The position numbers were made by a program, and so were the translations under genes. From Pseudomonas sp. BGr12 (GTDB lineage Bacteria; Pseudomonadota; Gammaproteobacteria; Pseudomonadales; Pseudomonadaceae), in assembly GCF_030272895.1 (NCBI RefSeq), contig NZ_JALRNF010000014.1, positions 1-64,000 on the forward strand: a stretch of 64,000 nucleotides of DNA. Direction: 5' to 3'. The notes under the pieces are model-generated. The model was given only the letters and a program-made list of their open reading frames with translations, was not told the origin of the DNA and ran no database searches. Below, one piece after another: positions 18,022-26,889 of this stretch. Numbering within the stretch: position 1 is the stretch's first letter; every line of letters starts with the position of its first letter.

Positions 18022-18174
18022 CAAAAATGGCTCGTGGCCTCTGTTCGGGTTGTGGGAAAAAACGATACCGGTGGTTAAAAACCAGTCAAGAAAAGGTTTG
18101 CTGCGATGGTTACTGCCAGAAAATCAGAATTTTCAGCTATTTCTAACTTTTGTATGACAGTCCAACCGTGGCGG

Positions 18175-18243
18175 GTGGGAGCGGGCTTGCCCCGCGATCG
18201 CTTTTGCCAGGGGAATCGCATCGCGGGGCAAGCCCGCTCCCAC
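18175..18243. repeat. REP pair, inverted
   Basis: Two 24-base units, GTGGGAGCGGGCTTGC... at 18175-18198 and its exact reverse complement at 18220-18243, with a 21-base spacer. It lies 36 bases upstream of glnE. Confidence 0.95.
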
Positions 18244-18279
18244 AACCGCCAATCTTTTCTCGCCGATCAAGGATAGACC

Positions 18280-21213
18280 ATGAGCCTGCCTCTGCTGGTT
18301 GAACTGCCCGCCACCCTTGCACCGTTGGTCAGCCGCAACGAGCACGCGTTTCGCACAGCGCTTGCCCAGCACACGGCTTTAACGGTCGACGACTGGAGCG
18401 ATGAACGCTGGGCGCAATTCGCCCGGGTCACCGTGGCCAGCGACTATGTCCTTGAGCAGGTGGTGCGCGACCCGGCCATGCTGGTCGAGCTGGCCGGCAG
18501 CGGCGAACTCGACCGCAGCTTCGCTGCCGGCGAGCTCTGCGCCCAGATCGCCGCCGCCACCCAGGCGGCCGAAAGCGAAGACGCGCTGGCGCGCAACCTG
18601 CGCCGCCAGCGCAACCGCCAGCAGGTGCGGATCATCTGGCGCGACCTGAACCGCCAGGCCGACCTGGTGCAGAGCTGCCGCGACCTGTCGGACCTCGCCG
18701 ACGCCTGTATCGACCAGGCCTACCAGTGGCTCTACCCGCGTCATTGCCAGCAGTTCGGCACACCCATCGGCCACCGCAGCGGCCAGCCACAGCACATGGT
18801 GGTGCTGGGCATGGGCAAACTCGGCGCCGTGGAGCTGAACCTGTCGTCGGACATCGACCTGATCTTCGCCTTCCCCGAAGGCGGCGAGACCGAAGGGGTC
18901 AAGCGCTCGCTGGACAACCAGGAGTTCTTCACCCGCCTGGGCCAGCGCCTGATCAAGGCCCTGGACCCGATCACCGTCGACGGCTTCGTGTTCCGCGTCG
19001 ACATGCGCCTGCGCCCGTATGGCTCGTCCGGCGCACTGGTGCTCAGCTTCAATGCCCTGGAGCAGTACTACCAGGACCAGGGCCGCGACTGGGAACGCTA
19101 CGCGATGATCAAGGCGCGGGTGGTGGCGGGCGACCAGGTCGCCGGGGCGCAGTTGCTGGAGATGCTGCGACCCTTCGTCTATCGCCGCTACCTGGACTTC
19201 TCGGCCATCGAAGCGCTGCGCACCATGAAGCAGTTGATCCAGCAGGAAGTGCGGCGCAAGGGCATGGCCGACAATATCAAGCTGGGTGCCGGTGGCATTC
19301 GCGAAGTCGAGTTCATCGCCCAGGCGTTCCAGCTGATCCACGGTGGTCGCGACCTGAGCCTGCAGCAGCGACCCTTGCTCAAGGTGCTGGCGACCCTGGA
19401 AGGCCAGGGTTTCCTGCCGCCGGCAGTGGTCGCCGAACTGCGCGAGGGCTACGAGTTCCTGCGTTACACCGAGCACGCCATCCAGGCCATCGCCGACCGC
19501 CAGACCCAGATGCTGCCGGACGACGAGCGGGACCGCGCGCGCATCGCCTTCATGCTCGGCTTTGCCGACTGGCCGGCATTCCACGCCCAACTGATGCACT
19601 GGCGCGGCCGTATCGACTGGCACTTCCGCCAGGTGATCGCCGATCCGGACGAAGACGATGAAGAGGGCGAAGTGATTGTCGGCGGCGAATGGCTGCCGCT
19701 CTGGGAAGAAGCCCAGGACGAAGACGCCGCCTGCCGCCAGCTGCAGGACGCCGGCTTTACCGACCCGGGCAAGGCACTCAGGCAACTGGCCGGGCTGCGC
19801 AGCAGCCCGCAGTTGCGGGCCATGCAGCGCCTGGGGCGTGAGCGTCTGGATGCCTTTATTCCACGCCTGCTGGCCCAGGCGGTGGAGCATGCCGATCCGG
19901 ACCTGGTGCTGGAGCGGGTATTGCCGCTGGTCGAGGCGGTGGCCCGGCGTTCGGCCTATCTGGTGCTGCTCACCGAGAACCCAGGGGCGCTGCGTCGGCT
20001 GTTGACCCTGTGCGCCGCCAGTCCCTGGATCGCCGAGCAGATCACCCGCTTCCCGCTGCTGCTCGATGAGCTGCTCAACGAGGGGCGTCTGTTCAGCCCG
20101 CCCAAGGCGCCGGAACTGGCCGCCGAGCTGCGCGAGCGACTGACGCGGATTCCCGAGGACGATCTGGAACAGCAGATGGAAGCCCTGCGGCACTTCAAGC
20201 TGGCGCACAGCCTGCGGGTGGCCGCCTCGGAGATCGCCGGCAACCTGCCGTTGATGAAGGTCAGCGATTACCTGACCTGGCTGGCCGAAGCCATCCTCAA
20301 CCAGGTGCTGGCCCTGGCCTGGCGCCAGACCGTGACCCGTCACGGCCAGCCCAAGCGCAGCGACGGCAGCCTGTGTGACCCGGGCTTCATTATTGTCGGC
20401 TACGGCAAGGTCGGCGGCATCGAGCTGGGCCACGGATCGGACCTGGACCTGGTGTTCATCCATGATGGCGACCCGCAGGCCGAAACCGACGGCGCCAAGC
20501 CCATCGACAGCGCCCAGTTCTTCACCCGCCTGGGGCAGCGGATCATTCACCTGCTGGCCACCCAGACCAACTCCGGGCAGCTCTACGACGTGGACATGCG
20601 CCTGCGTCCCTCCGGCGCTTCGGGCTTGCTGGTCAGCTCCCTGGGTGCATTCGAGCGCTATCAGCAGAACGAAGCCTGGACCTGGGAACACCAGGCCCTG
20701 GTACGCGCCCGGGTGCTGGTGGGTTGCCCGCAGGTGGGCGCCGCCTTCGAGGCGGTGCGTGCGCGGATTCTCGGGCAGGCGCGCGACCTGCCGAAACTGC
20801 AGGCGGAAGTCAGCGAGATGCGCGCCAAGATGCGCGACAACCTGGGGACCAAGGCCACGGCGGCCGGCACCGGCGCCAATGCCTTCGACACCGGCGTGCC
20901 CTTCGATATCAAGCAAGATGCCGGTGGTATCGTCGATATCGAATTTATGGTGCAATACGCCGCTTTGGCCTGGTCTCACGACCATCCGGAACTGCTGCGC
21001 TGGACCGATAACATCCGCATCCTCGAAGAGCTCGAGCAGGCCGGGCTGATGCCCGCCAGCGACGCGGTACTGCTGCGCGAGGTGTACAAGGCGTTCCGTT
21101 CGGCCGCGCACCGCCAGGCCCTGCAGAAACAGGCCGGGGTGATCGATGCCGGGCAGTTCGTGCAGGAGCGCGGCGAAGTACGGCGGATCTGGTCCGAACT
21201 GGGCCTGACGTGA
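18280..21213 (+). CDS. glnE: Bifunctional glutamine synthetase adenylyltransferase / adenylyl-removing enzyme
   Basis: Controls glutamine synthetase by adding or removing AMP on its tyrosine, under PII signals. The 977-residue length fits the family. Two nucleotidyltransferase halves are clear: the N-terminal adenylyl-removing domain with SSDIDLIFAF (about residues 189-200) and the C-terminal adenylyltransferase domain with GSDLDLVFIHDG (about 717-728), each followed by a helical regulatory domain. The start ATGAGCCTGCC follows CAAGGATAGACC. It stands alone; the gene after it is 157 bases away. Confidence 0.97.
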   Translation: MSLPLLVELPATLAPLVSRNEHAFRTALAQHTALTVDDWSDERWAQFARVTVASDYVLEQVVRDPAMLVELAGSGELDRSFAAGELCAQIAAATQAAESEDALARNLRRQRNRQQVRIIWRDLNRQADLVQSCRDLSDLADACIDQAYQWLYPRHCQQFGTPIGHRSGQPQHMVVLGMGKLGAVELNLSSDIDLIFAFPEGGETEGVKRSLDNQEFFTRLGQRLIKALDPITVDGFVFRVDMRLRPYGSSGALVLSFNALEQYYQDQGRDWERYAMIKARVVAGDQVAGAQLLEMLRPFVYRRYLDFSAIEALRTMKQLIQQEVRRKGMADNIKLGAGGIREVEFIAQAFQLIHGGRDLSLQQRPLLKVLATLEGQGFLPPAVVAELREGYEFLRYTEHAIQAIADRQTQMLPDDERDRARIAFMLGFADWPAFHAQLMHWRGRIDWHFRQVIADPDEDDEEGEVIVGGEWLPLWEEAQDEDAACRQLQDAGFTDPGKALRQLAGLRSSPQLRAMQRLGRERLDAFIPRLLAQAVEHADPDLVLERVLPLVEAVARRSAYLVLLTENPGALRRLLTLCAASPWIAEQITRFPLLLDELLNEGRLFSPPKAPELAAELRERLTRIPEDDLEQQMEALRHFKLAHSLRVAASEIAGNLPLMKVSDYLTWLAEAILNQVLALAWRQTVTRHGQPKRSDGSLCDPGFIIVGYGKVGGIELGHGSDLDLVFIHDGDPQAETDGAKPIDSAQFFTRLGQRIIHLLATQTNSGQLYDVDMRLRPSGASGLLVSSLGAFERYQQNEAWTWEHQALVRARVLVGCPQVGAAFEAVRARILGQARDLPKLQAEVSEMRAKMRDNLGTKATAAGTGANAFDTGVPFDIKQDAGGIVDIEFMVQYAALAWSHDHPELLRWTDNIRILEELEQAGLMPASDAVLLREVYKAFRSAAHRQALQKQAGVIDAGQFVQERGEVRRIWSELGLT

Positions 21214-21237
21214 GCGGTTGAACCAGGCGAATCAGGC

Positions 21238-21254
21238 GGCAGGAAGCCTGCCTT
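21238..21254 (+). terminator. Possible weak terminator after glnE
   Basis: GGCAGG, loop AAG, CCTGCC followed by only two T, 25 bases after the glnE stop. Without a T-run its function as an intrinsic terminator is doubtful. Confidence 0.35.
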
Positions 21255-21312
21255 GACCACAGTACAGCCCGAGTGGCGTACACTGGTCCATCTATAGCCT
21301 GAATATAAAGAA

Positions 21313-21350
21313 GGGAGGCCAGGCTGTTCGCGGACAGGCTGCAGCCTCCC
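21313..21350 (+). promoter_or_regulatory. Leader hairpin upstream of waaF
   Basis: GGGAGGC (21313-21319) pairs with GCCTCCC (21344-21350), and inside it CTGT with ACAG can extend the structure. It lies 20 bases before the waaF start, so it would be in the 5' leader of the LPS operon. A role in translation or stability is inference. Confidence 0.4.
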
Positions 21351-21370
21351 TGATCGTTTCTGGATAAAGC

Positions 21371-22420
21371 ATGAGAATTTTGATCATTGGCCCCAGCTGG
21401 GTGGGCGACATGGTAATGGCGCAGACCCTGTTCCAGTGCCTGAAGCAACAGCACCCGGCGTGCGTGATCGACGTGCTGGCCCCCGAGTGGAGCCGGCCGA
21501 TCCTTGAGCGCATGCCTGAAGTCCGCCAGGCCTTGAGCTTTCCGCTCGGCCACGGCGCGCTGGAACTGGCGACCCGTCGACGCATCGGCAAATCCCTGGC
21601 CGGCCAGTACGACCAGGCGATCCTGCTGCCCAACTCGCTGAAATCGGCACTGGTGCCGTTCTTCGCCGGCATCCCCAAGCGTACCGGCTGGCGCGGCGAG
21701 CTGCGCTTCGGCCTGCTCAATGATGTGCGCAAGCTCGACAAGGCCCGCTACCCGCTGATGATCGAACGCTTCATGGCCCTGGCCTACCCGGACGGTACCG
21801 AGCTGCCCAAGCCGTACCCGCGGCCAAGCCTGCAGATCGAAACGACCAGTCGTGACGCCGCCCTGGCCAAGTTCGGCTTGAGCCTGGACCGCCCGGTACT
21901 GGCGCTGTGCCCGGGCGCCGAGTTCGGCGAGGCCAAGCGCTGGCCGTCGGAGCATTACGCCAAGGTTGCCGAAGTCAAGATCCGTGAAGGCTGGCAGGTC
22001 TGGCTGTTCGGTTCGAAGAACGATCACGCCGTGGGCGAGTCGATTCGTGATCGGCTGATCCCCGGCTTGCGCGAAGAGTCCTATAACCTCAGCGGTGAAA
22101 CGTCGCTGGCCGAGGCCATCGACCTGATGTCGTGCAGCGACGCGGTGGTGTCCAACGATTCGGGCCTGATGCACGTTGCTGCGGCGTTGAACCGCCCGCT
22201 GGTGGCGGTCTACGGTTCGACCTCGCCGGGCTTCACCCCGCCGCTGGCCGACCAGGTCGAGGTGGTGCGCCTGGGGCTCGAGTGCAGCCCGTGCTTCGAC
22301 CGCACCTGCCGCTTCGGTCATTACAACTGCCTGCGCCAGCTTGAACCCGATGCCGTGGTGGCCGCGTTGCAGCGCCTGAACGGCCCGACCCTGATCGATG
22401 TCATGGCCGAGGTCGACTAA
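21371..22420 (+). CDS. waaF: ADP-heptose:LPS heptosyltransferase II
   Basis: GT9-family transferase adding the second heptose to the LPS inner core at the cytoplasmic face. 349 residues, the usual length. MRILIIGPSWVGDMVMAQTLF at the N-terminus and CPGAEFGEAKRWPSEHYA in the donor-binding half are typical of WaaF. First gene of a seven-gene LPS core operon in which successive genes touch or overlap. Confidence 0.95.
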   Translation: MRILIIGPSWVGDMVMAQTLFQCLKQQHPACVIDVLAPEWSRPILERMPEVRQALSFPLGHGALELATRRRIGKSLAGQYDQAILLPNSLKSALVPFFAGIPKRTGWRGELRFGLLNDVRKLDKARYPLMIERFMALAYPDGTELPKPYPRPSLQIETTSRDAALAKFGLSLDRPVLALCPGAEFGEAKRWPSEHYAKVAEVKIREGWQVWLFGSKNDHAVGESIRDRLIPGLREESYNLSGETSLAEAIDLMSCSDAVVSNDSGLMHVAAALNRPLVAVYGSTSPGFTPPLADQVEVVRLGLECSPCFDRTCRFGHYNCLRQLEPDAVVAALQRLNGPTLIDVMAEVD

Positions 22421-23479
22421 GTGCGGGTATTGCTGATCAAGACGTCGTCCCTGGGCGATGTGATTCATGCGCTGCCGGCGCTGACCGATGCCGCCCGGGC
22501 GATTCCCGGCATCCGCTTCGACTGGGTGGTCGAGGAAGGCTTCGCCGAGATCCCCAGCTGGCACCCGGCGGTGGACAAGGTTATCCCGGTGGCGATCCGC
22601 CGTTGGCGCAAGAACCTCTGGCAGACCTTCAAGAATGGCGAATGGCGCCAGTTCAAGCAGCGCCTGCGCGAGACCAAGTACGACCTGGTGATCGACGCCC
22701 AGGGCCTGGTCAAGTCGGCCTGGCTGACCCGCTACGTCAAGGCACCGGTGGCCGGTCTGGACCGCTATTCGGCCCGTGAGGGGCTGTCCAGCCGTTTCTA
22801 TGACCGGCGTTTTTCGGTGCAGCGCGGGCAACACGCGGTGGAGCGGGTGCGCCAGTTGTTCGGCCTGGCCCTGGGCTACGACCTGCCGGCTGGCCTGGGC
22901 GACTACGGCCTGGACCTCAATCGCCTGCAATTGCCACCGGCGGCGCCCTTCGTGGTGTTCCTGCATGGCACCACCTGGGCGACCAAGCACTGGCCCGAGG
23001 CCTACTGGCGCCAATTGGCCGAGCGCCTGGGCCAGCAGGGGCTTGAGGTGCGCCTGCCGTGGGGCAACCCGGCCGAGCAGGCCCGCGCCGAGCGCATCGC
23101 CAAGGGCTTGAATAACTGCCAGGTACTGCCCAAGTTAAACCTGGCAGGTGTTGCCCGCGTACTGGCGGCCGCCAAGGCCTGCGTGGCGGTGGATACCGGC
23201 CTTGGCCACCTGGCGGCAGCCCTGGATGTGCCGACCCTGTCGCTGTTCGGCCCGACCAACCCGGGGCTGACCGGGGCCTACGGCAAATCCCAGGTGCACC
23301 TGGCCAGCGATTTCGCCTGCGCCCCGTGCCTGCAGAAAAAATGCACTTATAAACCGAGCGCTGACGATCAGCGCCGGTTCGATCTCAAACGCGAGTGGCC
23401 GTTGTGCTTCACTCGCCTGAATCCCGAGCGTGTGGCGAGCCAATTGCGCGCGTTGCTGCTGGCTGAGGATGTTCGTTGA
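22421..23479 (+). CDS. waaC: ADP-heptose:LPS heptosyltransferase I
   Basis: Adds the first heptose to Kdo of the inner core. 352 residues of the GT9 family, with MRVLLIKTSSLGDVIHALPAL at the N-terminus and HGTTWATKHWPEAYWRQL and DTGLGHLAAALDVPTLSLFG in the donor half. The start codon is GTG and follows the waaF stop TAA without a gap, which indicates coupled translation. Confidence 0.95.
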   Translation: MRVLLIKTSSLGDVIHALPALTDAARAIPGIRFDWVVEEGFAEIPSWHPAVDKVIPVAIRRWRKNLWQTFKNGEWRQFKQRLRETKYDLVIDAQGLVKSAWLTRYVKAPVAGLDRYSAREGLSSRFYDRRFSVQRGQHAVERVRQLFGLALGYDLPAGLGDYGLDLNRLQLPPAAPFVVFLHGTTWATKHWPEAYWRQLAERLGQQGLEVRLPWGNPAEQARAERIAKGLNNCQVLPKLNLAGVARVLAAAKACVAVDTGLGHLAAALDVPTLSLFGPTNPGLTGAYGKSQVHLASDFACAPCLQKKCTYKPSADDQRRFDLKREWPLCFTRLNPERVASQLRALLLAEDVR

Positions 23480-24603
23480 TGCAACTGGCTTTTGTTCTGT
23501 ACAAGTATTTTCCCTTCGGTGGCCTGCAGCGTGACTTCATGCGCATCGCCCTGGAGTGCCAGCGCCGTGGCCACCAGATCCGCGTCTATACCCTGATCTG
23601 GGAAGGCGACGTGCCTGAAGGCTTCGAGGTGCTGGTGGCGCCGGTCAAGGCGCTGTTCAACCATCGACGCAACGAGAAACTCAGCGCCTGGATGGAGGCG
23701 GACCTGGCCAAGCGCCCGGTGGACCGCTTGATCGGCTTCAACAAGATGCCCGGGCTGGACGTCTACTACGCTGCCGACGGCTGCTTCGAAGACAAGGCGC
23801 AGAACCTGCGCAACTCGCTGTACCGGCGCTGGGGCCGCTACCGGCACTTCGCCGAGTACGAACGGGCGGTGTTCGCCAAGGACGCCAAGACCGAGGTCCT
23901 GATGATCTCCGAAGTCCAGCAACCGCTGTTCATCAAGCATTACGACACGCCGATCGAGCGCTTCCACCTGTTGCCACCGGGCATCAGCCAGGATCGCCGG
24001 GCACCGGCCAATGCCGCGCAAATCCGCGCCGAGTTCCGTCGCGAGTTCGACCTCAAGGACGATCAGCTGCTGATGGTGCAGATCGGTTCCGGGTTCAAGA
24101 CCAAGGGCGTGGATCGCACCCTCAAGGCCCTGGCGGCCTTGCCTTCGGCCTTGCGCAAGCGCACCCGGCTGATGGTCATCGGCCAGGACGATCCCAAGGT
24201 GTTCCAGCTGCAAAGCGCGACCCTGGGCCTGACCGATCAGGTGCAGTTCCTCAAGGGGCGCAGCGATATCCCGCGCTTCCTGCTCGGCGCCGACCTGTTG
24301 ATCCACCCGGCCTACAACGAGAACACCGGTACGGTGCTGCTCGAAGCGCTGGTGGCCGGTCTGCCGGTGCTGGTCTCGGCGGTCTGCGGCTATGCCCATT
24401 ACATCGCCGAGGCCGACAGCGGCCTGGTGCTCGACGAGCCGTTCGAGCAGGAGCAGCTCAACCGCTACCTGCAGCGCATGCTCGAAGACGATGCGGCCCG
24501 TGGCGCCTGGTCGGGCAACGGCCTGGCCTTCGCCGAAACCGCCGACCTCTACAGCATGCCCGAGCATGCCGCCGATGTGATCCTGGCCCCGGAGCGCCCA
24601 TGA
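23479..24603 (+). CDS. waaG: UDP-glucose:(heptosyl)LPS alpha-1,3-glucosyltransferase
   Basis: GT4-family glycosyltransferase of 374 residues that adds the first hexose of the outer core to heptose II. Visible motifs are FVLYKYFPFGGLQRDF at the N-terminus and the GT4 donor motif HPAYNENTGTVLLEALVAGLPVL near residue 275. The ATG at 23479 overlaps the waaC stop (TGATG); a TTG three bases earlier is less likely. Confidence 0.95.
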   Translation: MQLAFVLYKYFPFGGLQRDFMRIALECQRRGHQIRVYTLIWEGDVPEGFEVLVAPVKALFNHRRNEKLSAWMEADLAKRPVDRLIGFNKMPGLDVYYAADGCFEDKAQNLRNSLYRRWGRYRHFAEYERAVFAKDAKTEVLMISEVQQPLFIKHYDTPIERFHLLPPGISQDRRAPANAAQIRAEFRREFDLKDDQLLMVQIGSGFKTKGVDRTLKALAALPSALRKRTRLMVIGQDDPKVFQLQSATLGLTDQVQFLKGRSDIPRFLLGADLLIHPAYNENTGTVLLEALVAGLPVLVSAVCGYAHYIAEADSGLVLDEPFEQEQLNRYLQRMLEDDAARGAWSGNGLAFAETADLYSMPEHAADVILAPERP

Positions 24604-25406
24604 AACTGATACTGGCCGAGCCGTTCAAGCGCCTGTGGGCCGGGCACGATGCCTTCGATGCCGTGGAGGGCCTGCAAGGGCAGGTGTACCGCGAGCTGGA
24701 AGGACGTCGCACCCTGCGTACCGAAGTCGAGGGACGCGGCTATTTCGTCAAGATCCACCGCGGCATCGGCTGGGGCGAGATCTTCAAGAACCTGTTCACC
24801 GCCAAGTTGCCGGTGCTCGGTGCCGGCCAGGAGTGGCAGGCGATCCAGCGCCTGCACCAGGTCGGCGTGCCGACCATGACCGCCGTCGCCTATGGCGAGC
24901 GTGGCAGCAACCCGGCGCAGCAGCACTCGTTCATCGTCACCGAGGAACTGGCGCCGACCATCAGCCTGGAAGACTACAGCATCGACTGGGTCAAGCAGCC
25001 GCCGGTGCCACGCCTCAAGCGTGCGCTGATCGCCGAGGTGGCGCGCATGACCGGCATGATGCACCGCGCCGGGGTCAATCACCGCGACTGCTATATCTGC
25101 CACTTCCTGCTGCACACCGATCGGGAAGTGACGGCCGATGACTTCAAGCTGTCGGTCATCGACCTGCACCGCGCCCAGACCCGTGCGAGCATCTCCCGGC
25201 GCTGGCGCAACAAGGACCTGGCGGCGCTGTATTTTTCGGCACTGGACATCGGCCTGACCCGGCGCGACAAGTTGCGCTTCCTGCGCGGCTACTTCCAGCA
25301 GCCGCTGCGCCGCATCCTGGCCGAGGAAGCCACGCTGCTGCGCTGGCTGGAAGGCAAGGCGCGCAAGCTCTATGCGCGTAAACAGCGATACGGGGACGCG
25401 CTCTGA
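24600..25406 (+). CDS. waaP: LPS core heptose I kinase
   Basis: Phosphorylates heptose I of the inner core, a modification needed for outer-membrane integrity in Pseudomonas. 268 residues. Eukaryotic-like kinase features are the catalytic loop HRDCYICHF (residues about 161-169) and the metal-binding VIDLHRAQTR. The start overlaps the waaG stop by four bases. Confidence 0.93.
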   Translation: MKLILAEPFKRLWAGHDAFDAVEGLQGQVYRELEGRRTLRTEVEGRGYFVKIHRGIGWGEIFKNLFTAKLPVLGAGQEWQAIQRLHQVGVPTMTAVAYGERGSNPAQQHSFIVTEELAPTISLEDYSIDWVKQPPVPRLKRALIAEVARMTGMMHRAGVNHRDCYICHFLLHTDREVTADDFKLSVIDLHRAQTRASISRRWRNKDLAALYFSALDIGLTRRDKLRFLRGYFQQPLRRILAEEATLLRWLEGKARKLYARKQRYGDAL

Positions 25407-26140
25407 TGGCGGGGTGGACACTGGCGCCCGGTTACCAGGCACTGGCCGCGGACTTTGGCAGCCTCGAGGCGGTCTTCGCCCTCAAGGGCGAGCGCCTGAC
25501 CCACGACCCGCTGAGTGAAGTGATCCGCGTCGAGCGCGACGGGGTCAACTATTACGTCAAACGCTACATCGGTGCCGGCAAAGGCCTGCGCCGCTACCTG
25601 GGGCGCCCGCGGATCAAGGCCGAATGGCAGAACCTCAAGCAGTTCGCCAAGTGGGACATTCCCACCGCCGAGGTGGTGGCCTGGGGCCTGGAGCGCAAGG
25701 GCCTGGCGTTTGGCCGCGGGGCGATGATCACCCGCGAGCTGCCGCGTACCGAAGACCTCTCGGCCCTGGCCGAGCGCAAGGATCCACGCCTGGCCGATCG
25801 CGGCTGGGTCGACCGCATCAGCCGCCAGCTCGCCCGGCATACCCGGATGATGCACGATCACCATTTCACCCATAACGACCTGAAATGGCGCAACCTGCTG
25901 GTGGATGACCGGGCCATGTTGTTCTTCATCGATTGCCCGACCGGTGATTTCTGGCGCAGCTTCATGCTGCGCTACCGCATCACCAAGGACCTGGCATGCC
26001 TGGACAAAGTGGCCAAGTATCACTTGTCGGCCACCCAGCGGCTGCGCTTCTACCTGCAGTACCGCAGGCGCGAACGCCTGAATGCGTCGGACAAGCGCCG
26101 CATCCGGCATATCGTGACGTTTTTCGAGGGACGCGAATGA
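25406..26140 (+). CDS. wapP: LPS core kinase-like protein (WapP type)
   Basis: Second kinase-like protein of the core operon, 244 residues, of the Kdo/WaaP-like family (also seen as InaA-like). The catalytic loop is HNDLKWRNLLV and the metal site FFIDCPTGDFW. In P. aeruginosa the protein in this position was named WapP and linked to inner-core heptose phosphorylation; its exact site here is not shown by the sequence. It starts on the last base of waaP (TGATGG). Confidence 0.75.
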   Translation: MAGWTLAPGYQALAADFGSLEAVFALKGERLTHDPLSEVIRVERDGVNYYVKRYIGAGKGLRRYLGRPRIKAEWQNLKQFAKWDIPTAEVVAWGLERKGLAFGRGAMITRELPRTEDLSALAERKDPRLADRGWVDRISRQLARHTRMMHDHHFTHNDLKWRNLLVDDRAMLFFIDCPTGDFWRSFMLRYRITKDLACLDKVAKYHLSATQRLRFYLQYRRRERLNASDKRRIRHIVTFFEGRE

Positions 26141-26889
26141 CAGATTTTCTCGCCAGTGCCGACATGGCACTGCTTGAGCGCCATGGACTGAACGGTTTCG
26201 ACCAGCTCTGGGCGCTGCAACTCGATGCGGTGGACGAGCCCAACACCGGCCGTGGCGGCTGGAGCAGCGTCTATCGCCTGGAGCTCGAAGGCAAGGGCTA
26301 CTACCTCAAGCGCCAGAGCGACTACCTGACGCGCACCCTGCACCGGCCGTTCGGCGAGCCGACCTTCGCCCGCGAGTTCCGCAACATCAGCCGCTACCAG
26401 AAGCTCGGGATCCCGGCCTTGCAGGCGGTCTACTACGGCGAGCGCAAGGTCGATGGCGAACACCGGGCGATCCTGATGACCCGCGCCCTGGATGACTGGA
26501 ACGACCTGGACAGCCTGCTCGGGCAGTGGCCGCAGCTCAGAATCGGCCAGCGCCAGGGCATCCTGCGCGCCTGTGGCCTGCTGGCGCGTACGCTGCACCG
26601 CGCACGCCAGGTGCACGGCTGTTTCTACCCCAAGCATATTTTCCTGCGCGCCCGCAGCGATGGCTGGCAGGCGCAACTGATCGACCTGGAGAAGACCCGG
26701 CCGCTGTGGCTGGGCATGCGCGACCGGCTCAAGGACCTTGAGCCGCTGTTGCGTCGCGCACCGGTCTGGAGCGAAGCTGAAGTGCGCGTGCTGCTGTCGT
26801 CCTACCTGGACCAGCCCGCCGACAGCCCGTTGGTCGATACCTGGCTGCAGCGCCTGACGCGCCGCCGCCGTGAGAAAGAGGCTCGCTGA
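26137..26889 (+). CDS. wapQ: LPS core kinase-like protein (WapQ type)
   Basis: Third kinase-like protein, 250 residues. The lysine of the nucleotide site is likely in GKGYYLKRQSDY, and the catalytic region reads HGCFYPKHIFL with the Asp replaced by Phe/Tyr-containing sequence, followed by LIDLEKTR. Loss of the usual HxD form makes its activity uncertain. I start at MTDFLASADM, overlapping the preceding stop by four bases. Confidence 0.72.
   Translation: MTDFLASADMALLERHGLNGFDQLWALQLDAVDEPNTGRGGWSSVYRLELEGKGYYLKRQSDYLTRTLHRPFGEPTFAREFRNISRYQKLGIPALQAVYYGERKVDGEHRAILMTRALDDWNDLDSLLGQWPQLRIGQRQGILRACGLLARTLHRARQVHGCFYPKHIFLRARSDGWQAQLIDLEKTRPLWLGMRDRLKDLEPLLRRAPVWSEAEVRVLLSSYLDQPADSPLVDTWLQRLTRRRREKEAR

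Larger units (their letters stand above)
17845..18279. other. aceE-glnE intergenic region
   Basis: A 435-base gap between divergent genes. It holds the twin palindromes, a possible -10 TACACT on the minus strand (17939-17944), an AT-rich stretch (18030-18160) and an inverted REP pair (18175-18243). No further gene is visible. Confidence 0.7.

Noticed and set aside
18379..21111. Long open frame on the minus strand opposite glnE (about 910 codons)
   Set aside because: It mirrors the codon pattern of glnE in GC-rich DNA, has no family motif and is rich in His/Gln/Leu repeats typical of antisense frames. The same applies to long frames opposite aceE, glcB and paaH.
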